A model generated the notes under the pieces. That model worked only from the letters and a program-made list of their open reading frames with translations, was not told where the DNA came from and did no database searches. This document shows, piece after piece, positions 39,508 to 48,585 of a stretch of 64,000 nucleotides of DNA. A program made the position numbers and the translations under genes. Position 1 is the stretch's first letter, and every line of letters begins with the position of its first letter. Source of the DNA: Hyunsoonleella jejuensis (GTDB lineage Bacteria; Bacteroidota; Bacteroidia; Flavobacteriales; Flavobacteriaceae); contig NZ_FOFN01000004.1 of NCBI RefSeq assembly GCF_900111025.1, positions 205,720 through 269,719 of the forward strand. Direction: 5' to 3'.

Positions 39508-40710
39508 TTATTGTTTTACTGTGATATCGAATGCATCCAATCTACTCTCAACTCCTGAGTTTGTAACGAAAATAATCACAGACTCGTTCTCTCCAGCATC
39601 GAATGTAATAGCATGTTTTTTAAAAACATTATCAACACGTCCTACGTTGTCATCCGTTCTTGAGGCGATGATATTCGCCGCCAATAGTGATTCGGCATAA
39701 TTTGACGTATTAGGACTTAACACAGACACTGTTAAATCACCAGAAGGACTCTCTTCAAATGCACTGAAATACGTTAGTACATAAGTTGCTCCTGGAGTAA
39801 CTTCTATCTCTTGATATGCTACCCTAGATCCATCAGCAGGAAATTTCGCTGCTTGTCTGCCATCAGGTAGATTTGGTGGGTCTACCGGATTAGAATCTGT
39901 ATTAATTTGTATTACAGTGGTACCTCCTCCTTTTGGACTCCACGCAGAATTGCTAGGTACTCGCCATGAATCTCTACCATCTCCAGTACCATCAAACAAG
40001 CTATTATCTTCAAAACTAGCTTCAGCAATCTCAGGTACAGGAATCATAGGCACAGCCTGATTTACCGTTATTATTTTTTCTGTAGTATCAGATTTTCCTA
40101 AATTATCGGTTACTGTTAAAGCAACAGTATAATCACCAGGATTTGGGAAAGAAAAAATTAATTCTTGATCCTGTAACGTGGCTGGTGGCAAATTAGCAAT
40201 TTGACTTTCTAAATCTGCAACCGCTTCCAGAGTCTCGTCTGAAAGTGCTGCTTTTGCTGCCTCTAATTGTGTTTTTAAGGCTTCTATTTGCGCCTCAAAA
40301 GCATCTATTTTAGCTTGATCTGTTTCACATGGAATTCTAAATTCCAACTTAGCAATTTCATCTTCCAGAGCAACAACTACAGCTAACTGAGCTTCAATAG
40401 ACTGCTGTAATACAGGTAAATCTTTATTGATTAAAGCGATACCATCTGAAGGTGTAACAGACCATTGGTACATGGTACCATTTACAGCTAGATTAGAGCC
40501 AGCTTGAAATTTAAAATCATAATTGGCTGATATTTCTACATCATTACAATCAAACTCTGAAGAGGTTACGTCTGTAACACTATAGAACGGTGTTGGCCCG
40601 GTAAAATCTGGCAAGTCACCTACATCTGCTAAATCATCACTAACACATGCCGTTATAGATACAAATGCACCTAGAACTACGTATTTTATATTTAATAAAT
40701 ATTTTTTCAT
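39508..40710 (-). CDS. Surface glycan-binding lipoprotein with coiled coil in a PKD-like domain
   Basis: This 400-residue lipoprotein (signal VVLGAFVSITAC, Cys at about 22) lies directly after SusD1. Residues about 45-90 begin a PKD-like beta sandwich (GTMYQWSVTPSDG). Residues about 95-175 form a heptad-rich coiled coil (QLAVVVALEDEIAKLEFRI ... ALKTQLEAAKAAL ... VADLESQIANLP). The PKD fold then resumes (ELIFSFPNPGDYTVALTVTDNLGKS, about 185-215). The C-terminal 170 residues form a CBM-like sandwich (AYQEIEVTPGATYVLTYFSAF ... DAFDITV). It is probably a SusE-type alginate-binding protein; the coiled coil would hold the binding domain away from the surface or mediate assembly. Confidence 0.8.
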   Translation of the reverse strand: MKKYLLNIKYVVLGAFVSITACVSDDLADVGDLPDFTGPTPFYSVTDVTSSEFDCNDVEISANYDFKFQAGSNLAVNGTMYQWSVTPSDGIALINKDLPVLQQSIEAQLAVVVALEDEIAKLEFRIPCETDQAKIDAFEAQIEALKTQLEAAKAALSDETLEAVADLESQIANLPPATLQDQELIFSFPNPGDYTVALTVTDNLGKSDTTEKIITVNQAVPMIPVPEIAEASFEDNSLFDGTGDGRDSWRVPSNSAWSPKGGGTTVIQINTDSNPVDPPNLPDGRQAAKFPADGSRVAYQEIEVTPGATYVLTYFSAFEESPSGDLTVSVLSPNTSNYAESLLAANIIASRTDDNVGRVDNVFKKHAITFDAGENESVIIFVTNSGVESRLDAFDITVKQ

Positions 40711-40722
40711 AATTATAAGATT

Positions 40723-42282
40723 TTAGTAGCCGTCGTTTTGTCTGTAAAAACCAGGTAAATTGTCTATTTCTCTTTGTGGGAAAGGAAGATATTTCTTTTC
40801 GTTTGTATAAAATAAACTGTTTCTATTTGAAAAATCAGTTAAAACCCTATCGGCTTCTCCAAATCGTATCAAATCATATAACCTTTGGTTTTCATATACG
40901 AATTCCACTTGTCTTTCGTCTAATAACTGTTGCTTAGTTAAATTCACAACCTCATCTAAACCAGCTCTTGCCCTAACTTGGTTAAAAGCATCAATAGCTC
41001 TTTGGTCTGTAGTACTTTCTGCACCGCCTAAAATAGCTTCTGCATATAACAATAATACATCAGCATATCTTAAAACAATCCAGTCATTATCTCCTATTTC
41101 ACCGTCTGTCGGGAATTTTGTGTTAAATACGTCAACTGTTGGATTGGAAAGAAAAGAACCATAATCGAGTGGGTTTAATGAGGCATAAAACCGTACAGGC
41201 TGTAATTCTGGAGTCATAACTTGCAGAAAATCAATTGTCGCAATATTTATACCGTTTGATGGCCCTTGAAGCGTCATAGCAAAACTGTGTGATTCTGAAT
41301 CTGTTTCTACTTGGTCATCTAATCCACTATCGCTAGTTGCATAATTATCACTACTCACCAAATCATAAGCGATTGAAAAAATTATTTCATCATTGATTTC
41401 TAAGCCAGAATTATTTCTCCAAGTTCCGTCTGGTGTGCCATCTGCATCGGATAATTCTCCATTAAATTGATTTCCAAATACATTTCCAAAATCATTGACT
41501 AAAAGAAATCGATATTGATTATCATTTGCTCCAGCTGGCCTTTCGGTGAATAATAGACCGTAATTAAATGATTCATTGTTTTCTACTACAGATGCTAACA
41601 ACAATTCGGCCTCCGCATAATTTGGATTAGGCTGACTTAAATAGGCTTTTGCAGCTAAACAAATAGCAGCTCCTTTTGACGGTCTGTACCTGTTCTGCTC
41701 TACACCATCTAAATAAGCAATTGAAGTTTTAAAATCATTAATAATTTTCTCATAAACTTCAGCTTCTGGTAATTGAGGATACTCTAACGCTTCTTCAGTT
41801 GTAATATCTAAAACTTTATCAACAAAAGGCACATTTTGATACGCCCTTACCAAGTTAAAATGACATAAAGCTCTCATAAAATAGGCTTCTCCAACTGTAT
41901 ACTGCTGATTCTCTGGAGCTAAAAACCTATTATCGATTATAGTATTTGCATGCTTAATGGTATGCATATTATTAGAATAATACGTAGCTACATCGCCATT
42001 GTTAGGATCTACATTATAAGATGCTATTAATGGAAAATTACCGTTTTCTGAATTTGCCCTTACATTGTCTGATCTTAACTCAGTTAATAAAAACTCATTT
42101 GCCGGTACTTTTTGGTAGGCATCTAATACGCCGTTGGCCAAAAATATAAAGCCATTGCTAGTCTGCAGTAACTCTTCTACTGAAAGCGCAGTAGGGTTAC
42201 TAAGGTCAAGTTCTTCTTCACAAGCTGTTAAAACAACCAAAAGCGAAAAACAAACTATTAATTTTATATATATCTTTTTCAT
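40723..42282 (-). CDS. SusD/RagB-family outer-membrane lipoprotein (SusD1)
   Basis: This 519-residue lipoprotein (signal LIVCFSLLVVLTAC) has the TPR-rich SusD fold. Landmarks are YFMRALCHFNLVRAYQNVPFVDKV, ASLNPLDYG, DWIVLRYADVLLLYAEAI and the C-terminal LLDERQVEFVYENQRLYDLIRFG. SusD caps the SusC barrel and delivers glycan for TonB-driven import. It is 6 bp from SusC1, and the lyases around it indicate alginate oligosaccharides as ligand. Confidence 0.96.
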   Translation of the reverse strand: MKKIYIKLIVCFSLLVVLTACEEELDLSNPTALSVEELLQTSNGFIFLANGVLDAYQKVPANEFLLTELRSDNVRANSENGNFPLIASYNVDPNNGDVATYYSNNMHTIKHANTIIDNRFLAPENQQYTVGEAYFMRALCHFNLVRAYQNVPFVDKVLDITTEEALEYPQLPEAEVYEKIINDFKTSIAYLDGVEQNRYRPSKGAAICLAAKAYLSQPNPNYAEAELLLASVVENNESFNYGLLFTERPAGANDNQYRFLLVNDFGNVFGNQFNGELSDADGTPDGTWRNNSGLEINDEIIFSIAYDLVSSDNYATSDSGLDDQVETDSESHSFAMTLQGPSNGINIATIDFLQVMTPELQPVRFYASLNPLDYGSFLSNPTVDVFNTKFPTDGEIGDNDWIVLRYADVLLLYAEAILGGAESTTDQRAIDAFNQVRARAGLDEVVNLTKQQLLDERQVEFVYENQRLYDLIRFGEADRVLTDFSNRNSLFYTNEKKYLPFPQREIDNLPGFYRQNDGY

Positions 42283-42288
42283 AATTAA

Positions 42289-45200
42289 TTAAAATTGAAA
42301 ATTAATTCCTGCTGAAATTGTTCTTACTATCGGTCCATCACCTCTTTGATAACCTGCTGTTAGCGGCGTATTTGCATTACTTGATGTTTGACCTGCTGCA
42401 TCTGGATTAAATCCTTCATATCCTTTAGCCATAAAGAATAACAAGTTTTCACCTGTTACATAAAACCTCAATCTATTAATGTTATATCTTGAAGTAAAAG
42501 ATTCTGGTACCGTATATCCTAAGGTTACATTTCTTAAAGCTACAAAAGAGGCATCTTGTATATGATCGTCTGTAAACCTTCTATGTACCGTTAAATCTCT
42601 ATCAGGAAAACTGGCTAGCTCATTTACGGCAGATTCACTTGCATAATACAATTGATCTAAATCAGCAACTCGTACTTCTGCTCCATGTGACCCTTGCCAT
42701 TGGAATGAAAAATCAAAATCATATAAGGTGAAATCTGAATTGAAGCCCCATGTGAAATCTGGGTAAGGACTTCCTAATTCTGTTCTATCTTCGTCATCAA
42801 TAATACCATCGTTATTCAAATCTTTAACATATACATCAGCAAAGTCGTTATTAAATCGATTAAATGGATTATCAACCCATTCTAAAGGTATTTCTCTATC
42901 GTAAACCCAACCATAAAACGATGTTATGGGTTGGCCTACTCTTGCAATAAATTCTGTTGGTCTTGTATCTTGATCAATTCTAGAGATAATTTGTTCGTTA
43001 TTACCTAAACTTACTACCTCATTTCTGTTTAAAGTAAATTGACCTGACGCAACCCAACTTGCATTTTCGTTAGCAAAAATCCTTGAACTTAAAGCTAATT
43101 CAACACCTTCGTTTTTAACCTCACCAATGTTTTGTAACCAATTATCAGCACCATAAGTTGCTGCTATTGGTGCAAAAAGAATTAGGTCTTCACTTGTTCT
43201 AATGTAATAATCGGCAGTTAACTTTAATAAGTTTCTTCCAAATGTAATATCTATTCCAGGGTTAAATTCTAATAATTTTTCCCATCCTAAATTTTGGTTT
43301 GCTAGAGTAACACCCTTAACCCCTGTCGCTCCATTATAACCAATGGTACTAAATGTTTCTTCAAACCTGTAGAGCGAATCAAAAATATTATTGGAAATCT
43401 CGTTTGAACCTGAAACACCGTAACTTGCTCTTAATTTTAAAAACGTAATAACATCGCTAGAGGATAAAAAATCCTCACTTGAAAGAATCCAACCTGCCGA
43501 GGCTGCTGGGAAGAATCCAAAACGAGTATTTGCCCCAAATCTAGTACTACCATCTGTACGAGCAGAAAGTTGTAGTAAATATTTTTCGTTGTAGTTATAA
43601 TCTAATCGTCCGAAATAAGACACTAGTTTATCAGTTCCATTATCCGTGAATGTAGTACCTCCATCAGCAATGGCAATGTTATTATTAAAATCATCCGTAA
43701 ATCCTACCGCTTCAGATTGTTGTCTAAAAAAGTCTCTTCTTGTATATTCAAATCCAGCTATAGTATTAAAATTGTGCTTGCCAAAGCTGTTCTTATACGT
43801 TAGAATCGATTCAAACGCATACTGATTTAGCTCGTCTCTTCTTTCTAAGCGATACGATTCTTGATCTCTATTTTCTTGACCAAAAAAGTAATCAGCCTCA
43901 TTTGTTTTATTATGTCTAAAGACACTGGATACAGTTTGCCTAAAGTTAAGACCCTTTGCTAATTCAAAATCAACATAGGCAGATGCATTGAAATCTAGTT
44001 TTTTCTTTGTTCTAGAACGCTCTAGAAAAAACACTAATGGGTGCACATTCTTAGTGGTTGATAAGGTTAAACCTCCAGATGTTAATGGACTTACTAATGG
44101 CAATCCCGTATTAGGATCTCTAGCAATAGCTCTAGGATTATTAGGGTCTACTGTGAAAACATGATCAAAAGCTCTAGAAAATCCGTAGCTTCCTACCCCG
44201 ATGTTCTCGAATTGAAATCCTGCATCTCCTGGATCTGATTGTGTGATATAATCAAGATGGTCTTCGTTTAAGCGAAGTGGTAAATGCCCGTATTGCCTTA
44301 GCGGATCAGTAAATCTAGCAGGCAGTCTATCTTGATCATTATAATTCACACGTAATGAAGTACCAAATTTAATTTTTTTGTTTTTAGATTTGCTATCAAC
44401 CTTTATTCTCGCATTAAATTTTTGAAAGTTATCTTTCAAAGCAATCCCTTCATCTTCAAGATATCCAAGAGAAGCGCTATATTTGGTTAATTCTGTACCT
44501 CCAAGTCCGGCTAAAGAGTGGCTTCTTATAACACCTCCAATAAAAATTTCATCTTGCCAATTTTGCTCACCATCGCCGAGTGAAGCAATAAACTCTTGGG
44601 CTTCAAGTTCTGCAAATGCGTTGTTGTAATCACCTATAATTCTATCATAATTTGGGCTATCGCTTGAAATGGCATCAACCACACTTTGTAACCCGTTTAA
44701 TCTTGTTCTTTCTTGTGCTATGGTTGTATTAAAGTTTTTATTCTTATTGGCATATTTATAACCAGTAAACGTGTTGTAAGAGAACGATGTTTTACCTACA
44801 ACACCTTCCTTTAGGGATACTAAAATTACACCATTTGCACCACGAGAACCGTAAATAGCAACAGAAGATGCGTCTTTTAAAACACTTATAGATGCAATGT
44901 TATTATTATCAATGGTCGCTAAAATATCAGCATCGTTACCCAATACTATACCATCTACAACTATTAAAGGAGAAGACGATCCAGTAATTGATCCTGGTCC
45001 CCTTAATGTGATTTTTGGATCTCCACCAGCTTCTGAGGCAACAGTTTGAATTCTTAAACCTGCAACTTTTCCTTGTAGTGCGTCCTCAACACGAGGTACA
45101 GAAAAATTTTGAATGTCCTTCGCAGATACCTTAGTTAAGGCACTGGTTACATTTCTTTGTTTTTGATCTCCATAAGCTACAACTACAATCTCATCTAACT

Positions 45201-45501
45201 GACTAATATCTTCAGCCATAGAAACATTTATGGTAGTACCATCTCCAACAATTGTCGTTTTTGATGTAAAACCCACATAGGAGAACTGTAAAACATCTCC
45301 TTTCGTTGCTTTGATTTGATAATTTCCATCAAAATCGGTAGTAGTTCCAGTCGTTGTTCCGACAATTATGATATTAACACCTGGTATGGGTATATTGTCT
45401 GCAGCCGAAGTAACAACACCACTAATGGTTTTACTTTGGGCAGTAATTGTAATACTCACAAGAAGCATTACTACTAAAATTAGCTTAGTTCTTAAACTCA
45501 T
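42289..45501 (-). CDS. SusC/RagA-family TonB-dependent transporter (SusC1)
   Basis: This 1070-residue outer-membrane receptor has a signal peptide (TKLILVVMLLVSITITAQ). A carboxypeptidase-regulatory-like domain follows (about 25-105: ISGVVTSAADNIPIPGVNIIIVGT), then a plug with the SusC signature (about 115-235: VTSALTKVSAKDI ... GSRGANGVILVSLK), a 22-strand barrel and the TonB-linked outer-membrane end (AGINFQF). It imports oligosaccharides across the outer membrane with SusD1. It is the first gene of operon A (SusC1-SusD1-two lipoproteins-PL7). Its promoter lies about 290 nt upstream, giving an unusually long structured leader. Confidence 0.97.
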   Translation of the reverse strand: MSLRTKLILVVMLLVSITITAQSKTISGVVTSAADNIPIPGVNIIIVGTTTGTTTDFDGNYQIKATKGDVLQFSYVGFTSKTTIVGDGTTINVSMAEDISQLDEIVVVAYGDQKQRNVTSALTKVSAKDIQNFSVPRVEDALQGKVAGLRIQTVASEAGGDPKITLRGPGSITGSSSPLIVVDGIVLGNDADILATIDNNNIASISVLKDASSVAIYGSRGANGVILVSLKEGVVGKTSFSYNTFTGYKYANKNKNFNTTIAQERTRLNGLQSVVDAISSDSPNYDRIIGDYNNAFAELEAQEFIASLGDGEQNWQDEIFIGGVIRSHSLAGLGGTELTKYSASLGYLEDEGIALKDNFQKFNARIKVDSKSKNKKIKFGTSLRVNYNDQDRLPARFTDPLRQYGHLPLRLNEDHLDYITQSDPGDAGFQFENIGVGSYGFSRAFDHVFTVDPNNPRAIARDPNTGLPLVSPLTSGGLTLSTTKNVHPLVFFLERSRTKKKLDFNASAYVDFELAKGLNFRQTVSSVFRHNKTNEADYFFGQENRDQESYRLERRDELNQYAFESILTYKNSFGKHNFNTIAGFEYTRRDFFRQQSEAVGFTDDFNNNIAIADGGTTFTDNGTDKLVSYFGRLDYNYNEKYLLQLSARTDGSTRFGANTRFGFFPAASAGWILSSEDFLSSSDVITFLKLRASYGVSGSNEISNNIFDSLYRFEETFSTIGYNGATGVKGVTLANQNLGWEKLLEFNPGIDITFGRNLLKLTADYYIRTSEDLILFAPIAATYGADNWLQNIGEVKNEGVELALSSRIFANENASWVASGQFTLNRNEVVSLGNNEQIISRIDQDTRPTEFIARVGQPITSFYGWVYDREIPLEWVDNPFNRFNNDFADVYVKDLNNDGIIDDEDRTELGSPYPDFTWGFNSDFTLYDFDFSFQWQGSHGAEVRVADLDQLYYASESAVNELASFPDRDLTVHRRFTDDHIQDASFVALRNVTLGYTVPESFTSRYNINRLRFYVTGENLLFFMAKGYEGFNPDAAGQTSSNANTPLTAGYQRGDGPIVRTISAGINFQF

Positions 45502-45641
45502 AATTAGTTTTTTTGTTTAACGTGTTTAGTTATGGTATTGATAAATACCTTTTTCAACATCACTTTACAAACATAATTATTCAAGCTTTTTTTGTAATTT
45601 TACTTGATAACATATTATTGTAAACGATAATGTGTTTCTAT

Positions 45642-45707
45642 TTTACTTCCCTCCTAAAAGAAGTAAATCGGTTTAGAAAGGATGGGCGTGCACCCATCCT
45701 TTTTTTT
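45642..45707. promoter_or_regulatory. Two strong hairpins in the SusC1 leader
   Basis: Hairpin 1: TTTACTTC (45642-45649) with GAAGTAAA (45660-45667). In the minus-strand RNA its 10-base loop reads UUUUAGGAGG, a Shine-Dalgarno-like sequence. Hairpin 2: AAAGGATGGG (45677-45686) with CCCATCCTTT (45693-45702), followed on the plus strand by eight T residues (45700-45707). Read on the plus strand hairpin 2 is a normal terminator; on the minus strand it lies inside the SusC1 leader with only UUUC after it. Either an antisense terminator or leader-based control of SusC1 is possible. Confidence 0.55.
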
Positions 45708-45777
45708 ACAAAGTTTTTTTATAGACGTTTTTTCTTTTGAAGTATTATACATTTAGTTTAGTTATTCCTAGTTAAAA

Positions 45778-45830
45778 CTGGTTAACCAGATTGGTTTTCC
45801 AAATATATACTAAATTTTTGTTAAAACAAA
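45778..45830 (-). promoter_or_regulatory. Promoter P1 and GntR-type operator of the SusC1 operon
   Basis: On the minus strand TTTG (45830-45827), 19 bases, then TATATTTG (45807-45800) form a consensus Bacteroidota promoter. The -7 box runs into the palindromes TTGGTTTTCCAA (45791-45802) and CTGGTTAACCAG (45778-45789, perfect), which start 13 bp apart. A repressor bound here would cover the -7 box and the start point. The same arrangement occurs at 53021-53086 and 59320-59384. Confidence 0.75.
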
Positions 45831-45902
45831 GAAAATTTAAGTTTTAACAATTTTACTCTATAAAATACGCTTCAATACGGTTAAAAATTCTTTCTAATGC
45901 CA

Positions 45903-46277
45903 CTAGTCCTTATCTCCAAAATAAGATACCCCATCACCACTTAAGAAATCTTCTCTAACTGGGCTAAAAGTGTCAATTAGCATACCTTCTTCCAAACACA
46001 CAGCGCTATGCAGTAAATTTGGTTCAATATATACGCCATCTCCAGCTTCAACAATTTGCTTTACGCCATCAATTTCAAATTCAAATTTACCAGAAACACA
46101 GTACGTAGCTTGTGTATGGAAGTGTTGATGTGGAGAACCTAATGCTCCTTTTTCAAATTTCACTTTTACCATCATAATTTGGTTATCATAGCCCAAGAAC
46201 TTTCTTGATACTCCTCCACCAAGTTCTTCCCATTGCATATCTTTTGTGATGATGTACTTTTCACTAAATCGTTTCAT
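45903..46277 (-). CDS. kdgF: Cupin, KdgF-like unsaturated uronate ring-opening protein
   Basis: This 124-residue single cupin has the metal-binding pattern SPHQHFHTQATYCVSGKFEFEI (His, His, and a later Glu/His) and LLHSAVCLEEG in the second motif. The C-terminal FSPVREDFL is the KdgF hallmark. KdgF converts 4,5-unsaturated monouronates, released by exolytic alginate or pectin lyases, into the linear form that becomes DEH. It follows PL17 by 10 bp as the last gene of operon B, so it acts on PL17 products. It has no signal peptide and is probably cytoplasmic. Confidence 0.9.
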   Translation of the reverse strand: MKRFSEKYIITKDMQWEELGGGVSRKFLGYDNQIMMVKVKFEKGALGSPHQHFHTQATYCVSGKFEFEIDGVKQIVEAGDGVYIEPNLLHSAVCLEEGMLIDTFSPVREDFLSGDGVSYFGDKD

Positions 46278-46287
46278 AATTAATAAT

Positions 46288-48579
46288 TTAAATGTTTTCT
46301 GTTAATAAATAAGAGCCTTTCCAAATATGCTCCTTATTGTTAATTGTTAATTTATGTTCGGTTGCTTTATCATTGTTTTCGTTCGAAATGATAAACATTT
46401 TTGCTTTATCATTATCAGTTTCAATCTTTACAGCCGTATAATCTTTTGAATTATGAACAACTGAAATATTTTTAACATTACTATAGGCATTTATGGCAGA
46501 TTCTGAGACTGCATTATAAGTTCCATGAGACTCTACAATTGAAACGAATAAAGCATCTTTAGCATTCTTTTTTCTTATAATTAATGTAGGTTCATTTCTA
46601 AGATTATAATCTGGGTCGTTTGCACCAATTCTCCCCAATATGATATTGTCATCTGGTGACGTTACAGCAGAATATGAGTAGAACTTATTGTTGTGTAACC
46701 AATTTAACTTAATGTTTTGGCCATTTGCAGTTGCCGATGCTTCCTTATATAAATGTTGATATCCGTTGTTATTACCTAAAACCTCAGGCTCCTCTAGTTT
46801 TAAATATTTAAAACTAGTTTGCATAATCTGACCCAAATAGTAAAACGGCAAATCGTACTGATTGTGATTTTCTGAATTCACCCTCATAATATCCAACACA
46901 AGTGGATTGTTATAATCTTTATTATTGATTACAACCATTGTTCTATGAAGTTGAGTTCCTGGATAGGCATTATTTTCTTTAGCGCTAGCCACCTGAAGAT
47001 TCACATCATCAACATTAAAGATATATTTTTCAGAATGATACTTGCTTCCTATATCATACTTTCCTTGAAAATGTGAAGTTTCATTTTCAACTACAGTATT
47101 GTGGGCAATAGTTTGTTTTGCCCAAGTTTTATTTTCTTTGAGATAATTACCTCCTCCTTTTTGCTCAATATTCACAAATCTTGCCAATCCATAATCTTGA
47201 ACCACTTCATCACCTTCATCAAATAGCGAATAAGACAGTTTATCAAAATGACCATGGCTTAAACCATGCGCAGTATATTTATAAACCAATTCCCAATCAC
47301 CGCTTCTAATTATTCCTACTGCTCCTTGATTACCTTTTGGCCCATCGGACAGCTCTATAGATTCTTTAATAAACGGTTTTACTTTACCTTCCTTAATACC
47401 TAAAGCTACAGCTAAACCTGCATCATTTAAAGCTACCTTATCTTGTTTTTGGGCTATACTTAGTAATTGCGGATTATTTCCGCCGAAATGATATGCAATA
47501 TTAACTGCTGACACCAATGCACTTGAATAATAAGACATTCCTTTTTGTGCATCGTTCAATAGAAAAAATTCACCATCAGCATCCGAAAGATTTATTAAAG
47601 CATTAACGCTTTTTAACAACACACTATCTTTATACTGAAACACTTTTAATTCAGGTTTTTTATTTTGAAGTGCTTGTGCAAAGATTAAAAACGGATACGA
47701 TGCATAGCGCTGGTAATAGGGCCCTTCGGTGAAATATCCATCTGGTGAAAACGGTTCGTCAAGGTTCGCAAAGAACCCGATTTTTCCATCCCTATTGATG
47801 TAGCCACCATCGTTATCCTTCATATTAGCATCAATATTTACATCTTTTAAGCCGTATAAGGCACGCTGCAATAAGCTATCATCATCCATGGCAAGCGCAA
47901 TCATTCCTACAGCAACATTTCCCCAGGTACTGTGGTTATGAACTCTATTAAAAAATTGTGGGTTTTCTTTTGAGATAAAATCTGCAAATGGTCTAAACAA
48001 ATCGCTCTCTAGCGTAATTCGTTCCTCTTCGGTTAAATAATCGTATATACAATCGTAAGCTTGACTTGTATAAACCAACCAATTAGAATCATTTAAACAT
48101 TGCCAAAATAATTTCCCTCTAGAATAAGATCTAGGTTTTGGGTGAACTGATAATGTTGGATACATTTTTGCATAAGCAAATAGCATATTTTTAACATACT
48201 TGGCATATTTTTCGTCATCCAAAATTTGATACAATACACCGGCCTTTTGCATTACAAAGAAGTTTTTCTTATGTCTTTCATGAGTATATCCTCCAGAATA
48301 ATCCTTAGGAATAGGCACTTCTATACCGTTTTCAATTTCAGTGTCTATTTCGTTTTTTGTCATTGCTAAAGTTTCATCAAAAATAGGAATAGCACCTAAA
48401 TGTTTTTTGATGTCATTAACTCCAGATTTTGTTAAAATCAAGCTCGGGTGATCGCCATTATAATTTTTTTCCTCAGCATTTGCCACTTTTTCGTTTGTAC
48501 ATGAAAAGCATAGATACATTACTGAAAGTAAACCCAAAGAAAGGCTGTATTTAACAAAATATCTTTTTGTAAGTTTCAT
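46288..48579 (-). CDS. Exolytic oligoalginate lyase, PL17 family
   Basis: This 763-residue lipoprotein (signal KYSLSLGLLSVMYLCFSC) has an N-terminal alpha/alpha toroid (about 45-390) and a C-terminal heparinase II/III-like beta domain (about 400-760). Landmarks are NHSTWGNVAVGMIALA, DGYFTEGPYYQRYASYPF (catalytic Tyr region) and KYTAHGLSHGHFDKLSY. PL17 enzymes release unsaturated monouronates from the ends of alginate oligosaccharides in the periplasm. The gene is 6 bp from the upstream PL7 and 10 bp from the downstream kdgF, which takes the next step. Confidence 0.95.
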   Translation of the reverse strand: MKLTKRYFVKYSLSLGLLSVMYLCFSCTNEKVANAEEKNYNGDHPSLILTKSGVNDIKKHLGAIPIFDETLAMTKNEIDTEIENGIEVPIPKDYSGGYTHERHKKNFFVMQKAGVLYQILDDEKYAKYVKNMLFAYAKMYPTLSVHPKPRSYSRGKLFWQCLNDSNWLVYTSQAYDCIYDYLTEEERITLESDLFRPFADFISKENPQFFNRVHNHSTWGNVAVGMIALAMDDDSLLQRALYGLKDVNIDANMKDNDGGYINRDGKIGFFANLDEPFSPDGYFTEGPYYQRYASYPFLIFAQALQNKKPELKVFQYKDSVLLKSVNALINLSDADGEFFLLNDAQKGMSYYSSALVSAVNIAYHFGGNNPQLLSIAQKQDKVALNDAGLAVALGIKEGKVKPFIKESIELSDGPKGNQGAVGIIRSGDWELVYKYTAHGLSHGHFDKLSYSLFDEGDEVVQDYGLARFVNIEQKGGGNYLKENKTWAKQTIAHNTVVENETSHFQGKYDIGSKYHSEKYIFNVDDVNLQVASAKENNAYPGTQLHRTMVVINNKDYNNPLVLDIMRVNSENHNQYDLPFYYLGQIMQTSFKYLKLEEPEVLGNNNGYQHLYKEASATANGQNIKLNWLHNNKFYSYSAVTSPDDNIILGRIGANDPDYNLRNEPTLIIRKKNAKDALFVSIVESHGTYNAVSESAINAYSNVKNISVVHNSKDYTAVKIETDNDKAKMFIISNENNDKATEHKLTINNKEHIWKGSYLLTENI

Positions 48580-48585
48580 TTAATT

